A stretch of 64,000 nucleotides of DNA from Vibrio maritimus (GCF_021441885.1 NZ_CP090438.1:3286001-3350000), one strand, 5' to 3'; counted from the stretch's first letter, positions 35,235 to 44,780 are shown. A program made the numbers and translations. Notes: generated by a model from the sequence alone, not told the origin.

Positions 35235-38200
35235 CTAGGATTGATTGAGTATCGAACGCAGCTTAAGTGGCTTAACGGGTTTAGCAATAAAGGCAAAGCC
35301 ATTGGATTTAATGCCCTCGAGCATAGACTCTGTTCTATCAGCACTAATGATGACGCCTTTAAACGAGTCACCCACGCGTAAACGAAATTGCTGCAGGACT
35401 TCTAATCCCGTTCGCCCATTGTCGAGTCGATAGTCAGATAAGATGACGTCAGGCTCCCAACCTTGATCCAAATGTTTAAGACTGCCCACTAGATCCAATG
35501 CTGTGCGGACGTCACACCCCCAACGCTCTAACAAGGTCTCCATTCCGACCAAAATATCAGGCTCATTATCAACGCAAAGTACTTTAAGATGCTTAAGTCC
35601 AGCGTCACTCGATGCCGCGACTTTTTCTGCAACAGGCGCTACCTCGCTCGCCAAATCAAGCGTTATGGAGAACACGCTGCCGCGATCCGGCCACGAACGC
35701 ATAGAGATTTGATGATTGAGCACTCTCGCAATGCCTCGAGAGATAGCGAGGCCTAGCCCTAGTCCCCTGTCTGCTCGAGCTTGATCAACTCGGGTAAACT
35801 CATTGAAAATCTCTTTCTGCTTATCTTCTGGAATCCCGATCCCATCATCCCAAACATCAATTCGTACTCGACCATTGATTCTTCTCGCCCCAAGAAGCAC
35901 CTTGCCCTCTGGGTTGTAGCGAAACGCGTTAGTGAGAAAGTTCTGTAGCACACGACGCAGCAACTTGGGGTCAGATTTGACGATAAGCGAGCTTGAAACC
36001 ACTGAAAAATCAATATTTTGCCCTTTTGATATGGCACTAAACTCCGCTTTTAAGTTATTGAATACCTCTGATAGTTGAAAGCCACGTACGTTGGTCTGTA
36101 GCTTGCCAGACTCCAGTCTCGATATATCGAGCAAATCGCCGATCAACTCTTCTGCCGCGCCCAACGCACTCTCGATGTGACCGGAGAGTTTACGGGTTTC
36201 ATCATCCTTACTCGCCTCAGAAAGGGAGGATGCGAACAGTCGCGCTGCATTGAGTGGCTGCATGAGGTCGTGACTCACCGCAGCCAAAAAGCGCATTTTA
36301 GACTGAGATTCAGACTCCGATTTTCGGGTTGCCAAGACTAAGCGCTGGTTAAGCTGTTCGAGCTCATGAGTTCTCTCAACCACTCGTTCTTCTAGACGTT
36401 CATTAGCATCTCGCAGCGCAGATTCGGCTTCTCGGAACACCGTAATATCGGTAAAGCTCATCACAAACCCTCCGCCTGGCATGGGGTTGCCTTGCACCTC
36501 GATGACACTGCCATCCGCTCTCACTCGCGACGAGGTATGTGGTGAGCCTTGCTCTAAATAATAGATACGCTTGCGCACATGTTCGTTTGGATCGCCAGGA
36601 CCACATAGCCCTTGCTCAGCATTGTGACGAATCACGTCCGCAATGGGCCTACCAACTTGAATCAGCCCCGGAGGAAAGGTAAACAGCTCTAGATATCGCC
36701 GGTTCCATGCGACCAAGCGTAGTTGCTTATCAACAACCGCAATACCCTGCCCGATGTGCTCGATGGCGCCTTGCAATAACCCTCGGCTAAAGTGGTACAG
36801 CTCGGAGGCTTCATCAACTATCGTCGCGACTTCCTCGAGCTGCATGTTACGCCCTTGCAGCGCAGAGGTAAGAACCAGTTTCGCTGACGATGCACCAAAA
36901 ACCCCGGCCAACACACGCTCGGTATGTCGAATCAGCTCTGCGGTCGCTTGCTGATTTGGCAGGGGTTGGCTTTCTTGCTGCCTCCAGTACTGACGAAATG
37001 CACTGCGAACCCGCGTTCGCCCAACAAATCGGGACGCCAGCATCTCTAGTTCAGCTACTGTGACTCGACTTTGGTAGAGACTCAGGTTTTCACTTTCAGG
37101 AAGAGGCGTACCGACAAAAGAGGCTGACTGTAATCGCTCAGTCAGGCTAGAGCGTGTCGCGAGCGAAATGACGACAAAACAGATAGCGTTTAACACCACA
37201 CTTATCAACATCCCCCAATCCGAGCTCGCAATGCCCCATGATGAGAGCAGATCTGGTGGCGTAATCATCCATATCAAAAGGTTACTGCTCGCATCACCCG
37301 CCAGAAGGCCGGTTTCACTCATCAGTGTGATAAGCCAAATGGCAAAACCAACAAACAGTCCGACATAAACCCCTTTACGGTTGCCAAGACGCCAGTACAT
37401 TCCGCCTATCAGAGCGGGTGCAAACTGGGTAATTGCCGAAAATGACAAGAAGCCAATTGCTGAGAGTGAGTGGATCGTATCGAGCGCCTGATAAAATAGC
37501 CAAGCACCAAACAACAGCAAACAGATCAAGGCTCTACGGATAACCAATAACAAGCCCGAAAGATGGCGGTGCGAGCGATGTGCTAGCTTAATACGACGCA
37601 AAAGCAGTGGCATCACAAGATCATTCGACATCATAATCGCCAGCGCGATCGTAGATACAATTACCATACCGCTCGCAGCCGACGTGCCACCTAAAAATGC
37701 CAGCAAAGCAATGTTATTAGCCTCGGCAAACTTAGGGATACTGATAACAAACGTATCTGGCGATGTCCCCATTAACAGCCCTTGCCCGACCCAAGCAATA
37801 GGAAGCACAAATAGCCCCATCAGCACTAAGTAAACTGGGAATAACCATCGAGCTGTATGCAAATCTTGAGCACGTTCATTCTCAACCACCATGGTATGGA
37901 ACTGCCTTGGCAGACAGACGATCGCCATCATGGTAAGCCCTGTGTGTATCAGCAAGGTTGGGACATTGGGGGATTGGTAGGTGCTTGACGCCAGTTCGGC
38001 GAGATGAATATCTGGTCGGTCCCATGCAAGGTAAAGAATAAACACACCGACGACTAAGAACGCCACCAGCTTGACGATAGACTCAAACGCGACCGCCATC
38101 ATCATACCGCGGTGATGCTCGGTATTATCGATGTGTCGAGTGCCAAACAGCATGGTAAAGATTGCCAAAGCACCAACGACAAACCATGAGATGTGTTTAT

Positions 38201-38663
38201 CTTGATAACCGAGCTCGCTGGCAAGATCGGGAGCGACAACCTCGAGCCCCATAGTGATGCCGCGCAGTTGCAAGGCGATGTAAGGCAAGATCCCAGCCAC
38301 GGCAATCAAGGTCACAACGACAGCAAGCCCTTGAGACTTTCCGTATCGCGCGGCTATAAAGTCAGCGATGGAGGTGATGTGCTCGCGCTTAGCGATAAGA
38401 ATAAGGCGGGCAATGACGCGCCAGCCTAATGTAAAGACGATGATTGGGGCTAAGTAGATGGGCAAGAATGCCCAAGGATTTGCGCTCGCTTGTCCGACCG
38501 TTCCGTAGAAAGTCCAGGATGTACAGTAAACAGCAATCGATAGACTGTAGACCCAAGGTCGCCAGTTAGAGAGCCATTTTTTCTGCCTATCGCCGTACCA
38601 CGCTATTAAAAATAGTATGCCCAAATAGGCCAGTGACACGGGGACGACGATCCATCCTTGCAT
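35235..38663 (-). CDS. crbS: Hybrid histidine kinase with SSS-transporter sensor domain (CrbS-like)
   Basis: A 1142-residue inner-membrane protein. Residues 1-~510 form a sodium/solute-symporter-like membrane domain with about 13 helices. A PAS domain follows (about 640-750) with a coiled-coil linker, then a histidine kinase with His798 (AAVSHDLMQPLN), N box NFLTNAFRYN and DDGIGIP, and a C-terminal receiver domain with acceptor Asp1077 (LSDYRLD). This is the CbrA/CrbS architecture, which senses or follows a carboxylate; in V. cholerae CrbS acts on CrbR to induce acs. A perfect inverted repeat overlaps its ribosome site. Confidence 0.85.
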   Translation of the reverse strand: MQGWIVVPVSLAYLGILFLIAWYGDRQKKWLSNWRPWVYSLSIAVYCTSWTFYGTVGQASANPWAFLPIYLAPIIVFTLGWRVIARLILIAKREHITSIADFIAARYGKSQGLAVVVTLIAVAGILPYIALQLRGITMGLEVVAPDLASELGYQDKHISWFVVGALAIFTMLFGTRHIDNTEHHRGMMMAVAFESIVKLVAFLVVGVFILYLAWDRPDIHLAELASSTYQSPNVPTLLIHTGLTMMAIVCLPRQFHTMVVENERAQDLHTARWLFPVYLVLMGLFVLPIAWVGQGLLMGTSPDTFVISIPKFAEANNIALLAFLGGTSAASGMVIVSTIALAIMMSNDLVMPLLLRRIKLAHRSHRHLSGLLLVIRRALICLLLFGAWLFYQALDTIHSLSAIGFLSFSAITQFAPALIGGMYWRLGNRKGVYVGLFVGFAIWLITLMSETGLLAGDASSNLLIWMITPPDLLSSWGIASSDWGMLISVVLNAICFVVISLATRSSLTERLQSASFVGTPLPESENLSLYQSRVTVAELEMLASRFVGRTRVRSAFRQYWRQQESQPLPNQQATAELIRHTERVLAGVFGASSAKLVLTSALQGRNMQLEEVATIVDEASELYHFSRGLLQGAIEHIGQGIAVVDKQLRLVAWNRRYLELFTFPPGLIQVGRPIADVIRHNAEQGLCGPGDPNEHVRKRIYYLEQGSPHTSSRVRADGSVIEVQGNPMPGGGFVMSFTDITVFREAESALRDANERLEERVVERTHELEQLNQRLVLATRKSESESQSKMRFLAAVSHDLMQPLNAARLFASSLSEASKDDETRKLSGHIESALGAAEELIGDLLDISRLESGKLQTNVRGFQLSEVFNNLKAEFSAISKGQNIDFSVVSSSLIVKSDPKLLRRVLQNFLTNAFRYNPEGKVLLGARRINGRVRIDVWDDGIGIPEDKQKEIFNEFTRVDQARADRGLGLGLAISRGIARVLNHQISMRSWPDRGSVFSITLDLASEVAPVAEKVAASSDAGLKHLKVLCVDNEPDILVGMETLLERWGCDVRTALDLVGSLKHLDQGWEPDVILSDYRLDNGRTGLEVLQQFRLRVGDSFKGVIISADRTESMLEGIKSNGFAFIAKPVKPLKLRSILNQS

Positions 38664-38672
38664 ATGTGATAT

Positions 38673-38704
38673 CCCTTTAAATTTGTTAACTATTATTTAA
38701 AGGG
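38673..38704 (-). promoter_or_regulatory. Inverted repeat enclosing the ribosome-binding site of the kinase gene
   Basis: A 10-bp perfect inverted repeat, CCCTTTAAAT and ATTTAAAGGG, with a 12-base loop. In the minus-strand mRNA the downstream arm ends in AAAGGG, the likely Shine-Dalgarno site, 9 bases before the ATG. No T run follows, so a translational hairpin or a DNA operator is likelier than a terminator for the upstream MFS gene. Confidence 0.5.
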
Positions 38705-38733
38705 TTATCAGCATTTTTCTCAAATGTCGCCAA

Positions 38734-39921
38734 TCAATTCTGTGGCTCAGGCTGAGGTTTTTCCGTGATATCTTGCGCGCCTTTTCGACTCGGCTCAACT
38801 TTAATGAACAGCGCCAGTAGCCCCATGACAGCCATACCCCAGAATACGTTAGCTCCCCAGTTCTCGTAGCCCCAACCGCTGACTGCCATCATCAGCGCAA
38901 TAAACGCCCCCAACGGAATCGCATTGTAGAGCGCTTGCAGTGCCACCATCTTGTTCGGCTCAGACTTCTGGATATATTGAATCGCGGCAATATGAGCGAT
39001 AGCAAAGGTCACGCCATGCAACAATTGAATCACAACCAAGGCTGCAACAGCGGTTGTCGATGCCGTCAGTCCCCAGCGAATCATGACGCCCACAGAAGAA
39101 ATGACAAACAAGGTACGCAGTGACCAGCCAGCAAACCACTTCTTACTAAAGGCAAACAGCATGACTTCTGATACGACACCTAGACTCCAAAGATAACCGA
39201 TCAAGCTTTCTGGATGACCCGCCTCTTTCCAATAGATAGAGCTAAAACTGTAGTAAGCGGCGTGGCTACCTTGGATAAGGGCTATCAATGCCAGAAAGCG
39301 AATCACTTCGGTATCTTTGAGCAGCGCACTCAACTTAGGTCTCACGGTATCTTCTTCGCTCTGCGAAACCGGCATAGTGGCTGGGTTTCTCATCACCAGC
39401 AGCATAGAAATCACGAAACCAGCGATTGCCGTATAGACGATCATATTGGCGCCAAACTGAGACGCTAAGTAGCCAACGACTGACGAGCCCGCAATAAAGG
39501 CGACCGAGCCCCATAGTCTCGTGCGACCATAATCGAGCATATTGCGGTTCGCATAGTGGTTCGCGGCGGCGTCCGATAGAGGAACAACAGGACCAAAGCT
39601 GAGGTTAAACAGCACAGTCACCAATGCCAGCATGGCAAAACTCGGACCCGCAGCTAGGTGCGCAGCAAGGAAAATCGTACAGGCTAACGTCGCCCAGCGA
39701 AGCGCAGGCAGCAGGCTCTCTGCTTTGTGGATCCTAGGCGTGATGATCAGGTTGGCAACGCAGCGCGTAGCAAAACCCAACCCCATCAATAGGCCCACAT
39801 CCGCTGCCGACACCCCTTGGTCTTCAAACCAAAGTGCCCAAAACGGAAGATAAACACCGTAAGAAAAGAAGAAACCAAATAAGTACTGGGAGACCCAAGC
39901 AAAAGGGGTTGGCGTTATCAT
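38734..39921 (-). CDS. MFS transporter, HcaT (3-phenylpropionate permease) family
   Basis: A 395-residue major-facilitator protein with about 12 transmembrane helices. The N-terminal FGFFFSYGVYLPFWALW and the FGPVVPLSDAAA segment match the HcaT/YfhS-like MFS_1 group. The substrate is uncertain: no aromatic-acid catabolism genes are nearby, and position beside the acetate regulators suggests a small carboxylate. It is upstream of the kinase gene on the same strand (70-base gap) and divergent from the CBS/nucleotidyltransferase gene. Confidence 0.8.
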   Translation of the reverse strand: MITPTPFAWVSQYLFGFFFSYGVYLPFWALWFEDQGVSAADVGLLMGLGFATRCVANLIITPRIHKAESLLPALRWATLACTIFLAAHLAAGPSFAMLALVTVLFNLSFGPVVPLSDAAANHYANRNMLDYGRTRLWGSVAFIAGSSVVGYLASQFGANMIVYTAIAGFVISMLLVMRNPATMPVSQSEEDTVRPKLSALLKDTEVIRFLALIALIQGSHAAYYSFSSIYWKEAGHPESLIGYLWSLGVVSEVMLFAFSKKWFAGWSLRTLFVISSVGVMIRWGLTASTTAVAALVVIQLLHGVTFAIAHIAAIQYIQKSEPNKMVALQALYNAIPLGAFIALMMAVSGWGYENWGANVFWGMAVMGLLALFIKVEPSRKGAQDITEKPQPEPQN

Positions 39922-40061
39922 GCAAATTAACCTAACTACAGCAGAACGGACAGAACAGAGGAAACGGCGCCATTATGCTACGAGTCTGCGCTCATAAAAA
40001 GGGAATTAATGAGTGAACGAATTTTCCCTTATTTGCTTGGCACCTAAATCTCGGTTGCTCT

Positions 40062-40075
40062 ACGACTAAAGTCGT
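40062..40075. promoter_or_regulatory. Candidate CrbR dyad, perfect copy
   Basis: Reads ACGACT-AA-AGTCGT, a perfect 6-2-6 palindrome. It sits about 65 bases before the CBS/nucleotidyltransferase gene and 140 bases before the divergent MFS gene. It is the best of three copies of this dyad in the acetate region. Confidence 0.5.
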
Positions 40076-40138
40076 CTGGAGCTTAGCCACGAATTTGCCA
40101 GACTATTGCCATGATGTGGGAAAATGGAGCTTACTGGT

Positions 40139-41959
40139 ATGCCTGATAAATTTAATATGTCGTCCCCCCCTTTCGACAGACTCAGTGAGCCTCAACAGAA
40201 TCAGCTCCGCTCCGCCTTGGATGTGGCTTACTATCGAGATAAAGACACCATTGTTAAAGCGGGAGCCGAAGCTGACCAGCTCTACATCATCATCAAGGGC
40301 TCAGTTGAAGAGCGCGATGCTGAGCGCAAAGAGGTCTACGCCCACTACACCTACGATGACATGTTTGATGTACGTGCGCTTCTGAGTGGCGCAGTAAAAC
40401 ATGACTATGTGGCGCTCGAAGACACCCTAGTGTATCTGCTCCCCAAAGATGTCTTTGTCACCCTTTACCACAGCAATGGGCAGTTTGCGGCCTACTTTGA
40501 TACCAGCTTGGCAACACGCCAACAACTTATTGAAGAAGCGCAGAAGCAGCAAAATCTTGGTGAATTTATTCTGACTAAGGTCGATGAAGAGATCTACCAT
40601 CCACCCTTGATCCTGCCAGCAAGCATGCCCATTACCGAGGTCACTCAAGCCCTATTAAATCAAGGTGTCGACGCTGCTTTGATTGAGCTCGATGAGAATG
40701 ACCCGAGACTTGCCGCGCACACATCCCGTTATGGTATTGTCACTCGAACCAATATGCTGCATGCCGTAGTACTCGAACAGCTCGCTGCCAATACCGCTAT
40801 TGGCGACATCGCCACTTACCCGGTTCATCAAGTCGAAAAACATGAGTTCCTCTTTAACGCCATGGTCACCATGACGCGTCAAAGAGTAAAGCGCTTGATG
40901 GTCTGCGAAGGGAAAGAGGCGGTTGGGATGCTGGATATGACCCAGATACTGAGCGCATTTTCCACCCACTCTCATGTGTTATCTCTTAGCATCGCGCGGG
41001 CGAATAGCATTGATGAGCTCGCCTTAGCCTCCAATCGCCAGCAGCAATTGGTCGACAGTCTCGTGACCAACGGCATCCGAACTCGCTTCATGATGGAACT
41101 GGTTTCCGCGGTCAATGAACAGATCATCGAGCGCGCCTTTGAGCTTGTTGTCCCGCCAGCCATGCATAATCACTGCTGTTTAATCGTGATGGGGTCTGAA
41201 GGTCGAGGCGAGCAGATCCTGAAAACCGACCAAGATAATGCGCTGATATTAGAGCAAGGATTAGAGTGGCCGAATCAGCAACGTGTCCTTGATGATCTCA
41301 ACCATACTCTTGCCCGACTCGGCTACCCTCTTTGCCCCGGCAACGTCATGGTCAGTAATCCTCACTGGGTCCGAACAACAAATGAATGGCAGCAACATAT
41401 CGAAAAGCTTGTCGCCAGTGCAAACAGTGAAAGTGTCATGGAAATCGCCATCCTTGCCGACGCTCGGGCTGTTGCGGGGAACCTCGAACTGCTTGCTCCT
41501 GTAAAACAGCACTTGCAGCAGCAGATGGAAGGACAAGAGCTCATATTGACCGAGTTCACTCGCCCAGCACTGAACTTTGCGGTCCCTCTAACCCTGTTTG
41601 GTAATGTAAAAAGCTCCAAGCAAGGAGTGGATCTAAAACAAGGGGGGATCTTCCCTATTGTTCACGGTGTTCGAGCCCTGAGTATGGAATACGCCATCGA
41701 TGCCACTAACACCTTTGATCGCATCGACCAGTTGGTGACTAAGCGAGTACTAGAACAAGAAACCGCGGAGAACCTAGCGGAGGCACTGAAGCATTTTTTC
41801 AAGCTCAGATTACAACAACAGCTGTCGCATCACGATATTAGTAATGCCATTCAATTGGACGCGCTTGAACGCCCTGAACGCGACCTGTTACGTCATGGGC
41901 TGCACGTGGTGAAAAAGTTTAAACAGTGGCTTGGCTACCACTACCAGATTCGTCATTGA
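40139..41959 (+). CDS. Cyclic-nucleotide-binding/CBS/DUF294 nucleotidyltransferase-like protein
   Basis: About 606 residues. The order is an N-terminal cNMP-binding-like beta barrel (about 10-120), a CBS-domain pair (about 155-275), a DUF294 nucleotidyltransferase-like domain with GSEGRGEQILKTDQDNA (GS-x10-DxD pattern, about 350-370), and a DUF294_C substrate-binding-like helical domain (about 470-600). GlnD-like chemistry is possible but untested. The family is often found next to acs or actP and a DnaQ-like exonuclease, as here. Start ATG 40139 with GGAG upstream; the frame opens five codons earlier. Confidence 0.82.
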   Translation: MPDKFNMSSPPFDRLSEPQQNQLRSALDVAYYRDKDTIVKAGAEADQLYIIIKGSVEERDAERKEVYAHYTYDDMFDVRALLSGAVKHDYVALEDTLVYLLPKDVFVTLYHSNGQFAAYFDTSLATRQQLIEEAQKQQNLGEFILTKVDEEIYHPPLILPASMPITEVTQALLNQGVDAALIELDENDPRLAAHTSRYGIVTRTNMLHAVVLEQLAANTAIGDIATYPVHQVEKHEFLFNAMVTMTRQRVKRLMVCEGKEAVGMLDMTQILSAFSTHSHVLSLSIARANSIDELALASNRQQQLVDSLVTNGIRTRFMMELVSAVNEQIIERAFELVVPPAMHNHCCLIVMGSEGRGEQILKTDQDNALILEQGLEWPNQQRVLDDLNHTLARLGYPLCPGNVMVSNPHWVRTTNEWQQHIEKLVASANSESVMEIAILADARAVAGNLELLAPVKQHLQQQMEGQELILTEFTRPALNFAVPLTLFGNVKSSKQGVDLKQGGIFPIVHGVRALSMEYAIDATNTFDRIDQLVTKRVLEQETAENLAEALKHFFKLRLQQQLSHHDISNAIQLDALERPERDLLRHGLHVVKKFKQWLGYHYQIRH

Positions 41960-41972
41960 TAGTGATCTTGCT

Positions 41973-42599
41973 ATGAATATTCTTACCAAAGCCTACTGGC
42001 GCTATCAAACCAAAGGGAGTGATTACCAAAGCCTCTTCACTCGCCCAGTGCCAAATGAGTTTGTTTCACTCGATTGTGAAACCACCAGCCTCGATCCGAA
42101 TGTGGCGGACATTGTGACCATTGCCGCCACAAAGATTATTGATAACCGCATTATCACCAGCGCTCCGTTTGAGGTCAGACTCTCTGCGCCAAAGTCTTTG
42201 GATGAAGACTCTATCAAGATCCACCATATCAGACACGACGACCTCAAGCATGGCATCAGTGAAAAGCAAGCCATTCAAGCGCTGATAAGATTCATCGGTA
42301 ACCGGCCACTGGTGGGCTACCACATTCGTTATGACAAAAAGATCCTCGACCGTGCCTGCAAAAAGCACCTCGGCTTTCCCTTGCCTAATGCCCTGATTGA
42401 AGTGAGCCAAATCTATAACGACCAGCTGCTTAAAATGCTGCCCAATGGCTATTTTGATCTGAGTCTTGAAGCCATCTGTCGCCATTTACAAATACCCAAT
42501 TACCACAAACACGATGCGCTCGAAGATGCCAAAGCGGCAGCGATGGTTTACCTAAAGCTGACTCGTGGTTCACTGCCACCGTTTCGACCTCAGAGCTAG
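41973..42599 (+). CDS. DnaQ-like 3'-5' exonuclease
   Basis: A 208-residue DEDDh exonuclease. The ExoI motif is SLDCETTSLD (Asp and Glu catalytic), ExoII lies in GYHIRYDKKILD, and ExoIII in YHKHDALEDAKAAA (His and Asp). It resembles the proofreading subunit DnaQ but lacks its C-terminal polymerase-binding region and sits beside the DUF294 gene, as in many proteobacteria. I use ATG 41973, 13 bases after the previous stop; a longer frame from 41931 would overlap the previous gene. The substrate is unknown. Confidence 0.85.
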   Translation: MNILTKAYWRYQTKGSDYQSLFTRPVPNEFVSLDCETTSLDPNVADIVTIAATKIIDNRIITSAPFEVRLSAPKSLDEDSIKIHHIRHDDLKHGISEKQAIQALIRFIGNRPLVGYHIRYDKKILDRACKKHLGFPLPNALIEVSQIYNDQLLKMLPNGYFDLSLEAICRHLQIPNYHKHDALEDAKAAAMVYLKLTRGSLPPFRPQS

Positions 42600-42675
42600 T
42601 TTCACCCGAACTGCGACCCACATCTCATTACCAACCTTCGTTAACCCACTAATTTAGCTTAACTTTTCACCAGTA

Positions 42676-42687
42676 CGCCTAAAGTCT
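42676..42687. promoter_or_regulatory. Candidate CrbR dyad upstream of acs
   Basis: Reads CGCCT-AA-AGTCT, one mismatch in each arm from the perfect dyad at 40062-40075. It lies about 90 bases upstream of the acs start, a spacing like that at the actP operon. Confidence 0.4.
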
Positions 42688-42775
42688 AATTGCTCATTGC
42701 CTCGAACTAGCCGAGAGTTAATACACGATCTAGTTCAGCCCTAGCCCGCTAAGCTCAATTCAAAGGAGAGAAGCA

Positions 42776-44725
42776 ATGAGTGAAGTTCATGTTTATCCGG
42801 TAAAAGAAAACATTAAAACCAACACACATGCGGATAACGACACTTATCTATCTATGTATCAACAGTCCGTCTCGGACCCTGAAGGATTCTGGGGAGAGCA
42901 CGGCAAAATCGTTGATTGGATTAAGCCATTCACCAAAGTCAAACACACCTCTTTTGACACTGGCCATGTCGACATTCGCTGGTTTGAAGATGGCACACTC
43001 AACGTCTCGGCAAACTGTATCGACCGACACCTAGCAGAGCGTGGTGATGACGTCGCAATCATTTGGGAAGGCGACGATCCTGCTGACGATAAAACCCTCA
43101 CCTTCAATGAACTGCACAAAGAAGTGTGTAAGTTCTCTAACGCGCTAAAAGCACAAGGCGTCAACAAGGGTGATGTGGTCTGTCTATACATGCCGATGGT
43201 TCCAGAAGCGGCAGTCGCAATGCTCGCTTGTACACGTATCGGTGCTGTCCATACCGTTGTCTTCGGTGGCTTCTCTCCTGAAGCACTGTCAGGTCGTATT
43301 ATCGATTCAGACGCAAAAGTGGTGATTACCGCAGATGAAGGTGTACGTGGTGGCCGCGCAGTACCTTTGAAAAAGAACGTTGATGAGGCACTGACGAACC
43401 CAGAAGTGAAAACCATTTCCAAGGTTATGGTACTTAAGCGCACGGGTGGCGATGTGGCTTGGCATGAGCATCGTGATGTGTGGTGGCATGAAGCAACCGA
43501 AAATGCCTCTGAAGTGTGCCCACCAGAAGAAATGAGCGCAGAAGACCCGCTATTCATTCTTTATACTTCTGGCTCAACAGGTAAACCAAAAGGCGTTCTG
43601 CACACCACGGGTGGATACCTCGTTTACGCAACCATGACCTTTAAATATGTCTTCGACTATCAGCCAGGCGAAACCTTCTGGTGTACCGCTGATGTTGGCT
43701 GGATTACCGGTCACACCTACCTAATCTATGGTCCACTCGCCAATGGAGCGAAGACTATTTTGTTTGAGGGCGTACCTAACTACCCAGATACCAGCCGTAT
43801 GAGTGAAGTTGTCGACAAGCACCAAGTCAACATCCTCTATACTGCACCGACTGCGATTCGTGCGCTAATGGCGAAGGGCGATGAAGCGGTCAAAGGCACC
43901 ACTCGCGACAGCCTACGCATCATGGGCTCAGTTGGCGAACCAATTAACCCAGAAGCCTGGGAATGGTATTACAAAACTATCGGTAACGAGCAATCACCTA
44001 TCGTCGACACCTGGTGGCAGACAGAAACAGGCGGTATCTTGATTACTCCACTACCGGGGGCCACAGAGCTCAAACCAGGTTCGGCAACTCGCCCATTCTT
44101 CGGCGTGCAACCTGCGCTAGTCGACAACATGGGGAATATTGTCGATGGCGCGACCGAAGGCAACTTAGTCATCCTAGACTCTTGGCCGGGTCAAATGCGT
44201 ACCGTTTATGGAGACCACGACCGCTTTGAGCAAACCTACTTCTCGACCTTTAAAGGCATGTACTTTACGGGTGACGGCGCTCGCCGTGATGAAGATGGTT
44301 ACTACTGGATTACCGGCCGTGTTGATGACGTACTTAACGTCTCTGGTCACCGAATGGGTACCGCAGAGATTGAATCTGCGCTGGTTGCTTTCGATAAGAT
44401 TGCTGAAGCTGCAATCGTTGGTATTCCACACGACATCAAAGGTCAGGCTATCTACGCCTACATCACGCTAAATGATGGCGAGTTCCCATCAGCTGAGCTG
44501 CATAAAGAGGTGAAAGATTGGGTTCGTAAAGAGATCGGTCCAATCGCCACGCCAGATGTCCTGCACTGGACGGACTCACTACCTAAGACTCGCTCTGGTA
44601 AAATCATGCGTCGAATTCTACGTAAGATAGCCACCGGCGACACCAGCAATTTAGGTGATACGTCAACGCTTGCTGATCCGAGCGTCGTCGACAAGTTGAT
44701 TGCAGAGAAAGCCGAGCTGGTTTAG
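42776..44725 (+). CDS. acs: Acetyl-CoA synthetase (AMP-forming)
   Basis: Activates acetate to acetyl-CoA through acetyl-AMP; the high-affinity route for acetate scavenging. The protein has 649 residues. The nucleotide loop YTSGSTGKPKG, the WWQTETGG motif and the catalytic/acetylation Lys609 (PKTRSGKIMRR) are all at canonical places, so control by lysine acetylation is expected. Start ATG 42776 has an AAAGGAGAG ribosome site. It is monocistronic with a terminator and has a candidate CrbR dyad upstream. Confidence 0.97.
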   Translation: MSEVHVYPVKENIKTNTHADNDTYLSMYQQSVSDPEGFWGEHGKIVDWIKPFTKVKHTSFDTGHVDIRWFEDGTLNVSANCIDRHLAERGDDVAIIWEGDDPADDKTLTFNELHKEVCKFSNALKAQGVNKGDVVCLYMPMVPEAAVAMLACTRIGAVHTVVFGGFSPEALSGRIIDSDAKVVITADEGVRGGRAVPLKKNVDEALTNPEVKTISKVMVLKRTGGDVAWHEHRDVWWHEATENASEVCPPEEMSAEDPLFILYTSGSTGKPKGVLHTTGGYLVYATMTFKYVFDYQPGETFWCTADVGWITGHTYLIYGPLANGAKTILFEGVPNYPDTSRMSEVVDKHQVNILYTAPTAIRALMAKGDEAVKGTTRDSLRIMGSVGEPINPEAWEWYYKTIGNEQSPIVDTWWQTETGGILITPLPGATELKPGSATRPFFGVQPALVDNMGNIVDGATEGNLVILDSWPGQMRTVYGDHDRFEQTYFSTFKGMYFTGDGARRDEDGYYWITGRVDDVLNVSGHRMGTAEIESALVAFDKIAEAAIVGIPHDIKGQAIYAYITLNDGEFPSAELHKEVKDWVRKEIGPIATPDVLHWTDSLPKTRSGKIMRRILRKIATGDTSNLGDTSTLADPSVVDKLIAEKAELV

Positions 44726-44750
44726 TGCATCTCTGTGACAATCTGATAAC

Positions 44751-44780
44751 AAGCCGTCCCTTCTGGGGCGGCTTTTTTGT
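44751..44780 (+). terminator. Rho-independent terminator after acs
   Basis: A 10-bp stem with one G-T pair (44751-44760 with 44765-44774), loop TTCT, then a T run. Confidence 0.85.

Noticed and set aside
41931..41972. Upstream start for the DnaQ-like exonuclease overlapping the previous gene
   Set aside because: The 14 extra residues overlap the coding end of the preceding gene in another frame and have no motif; ATG 41973 gives a typical N-terminus.
42859..43557. 232-codon open frame antisense to acs
   Set aside because: Entirely inside acs, composition typical of an antisense shadow, no ribosome site or recognisable domain.
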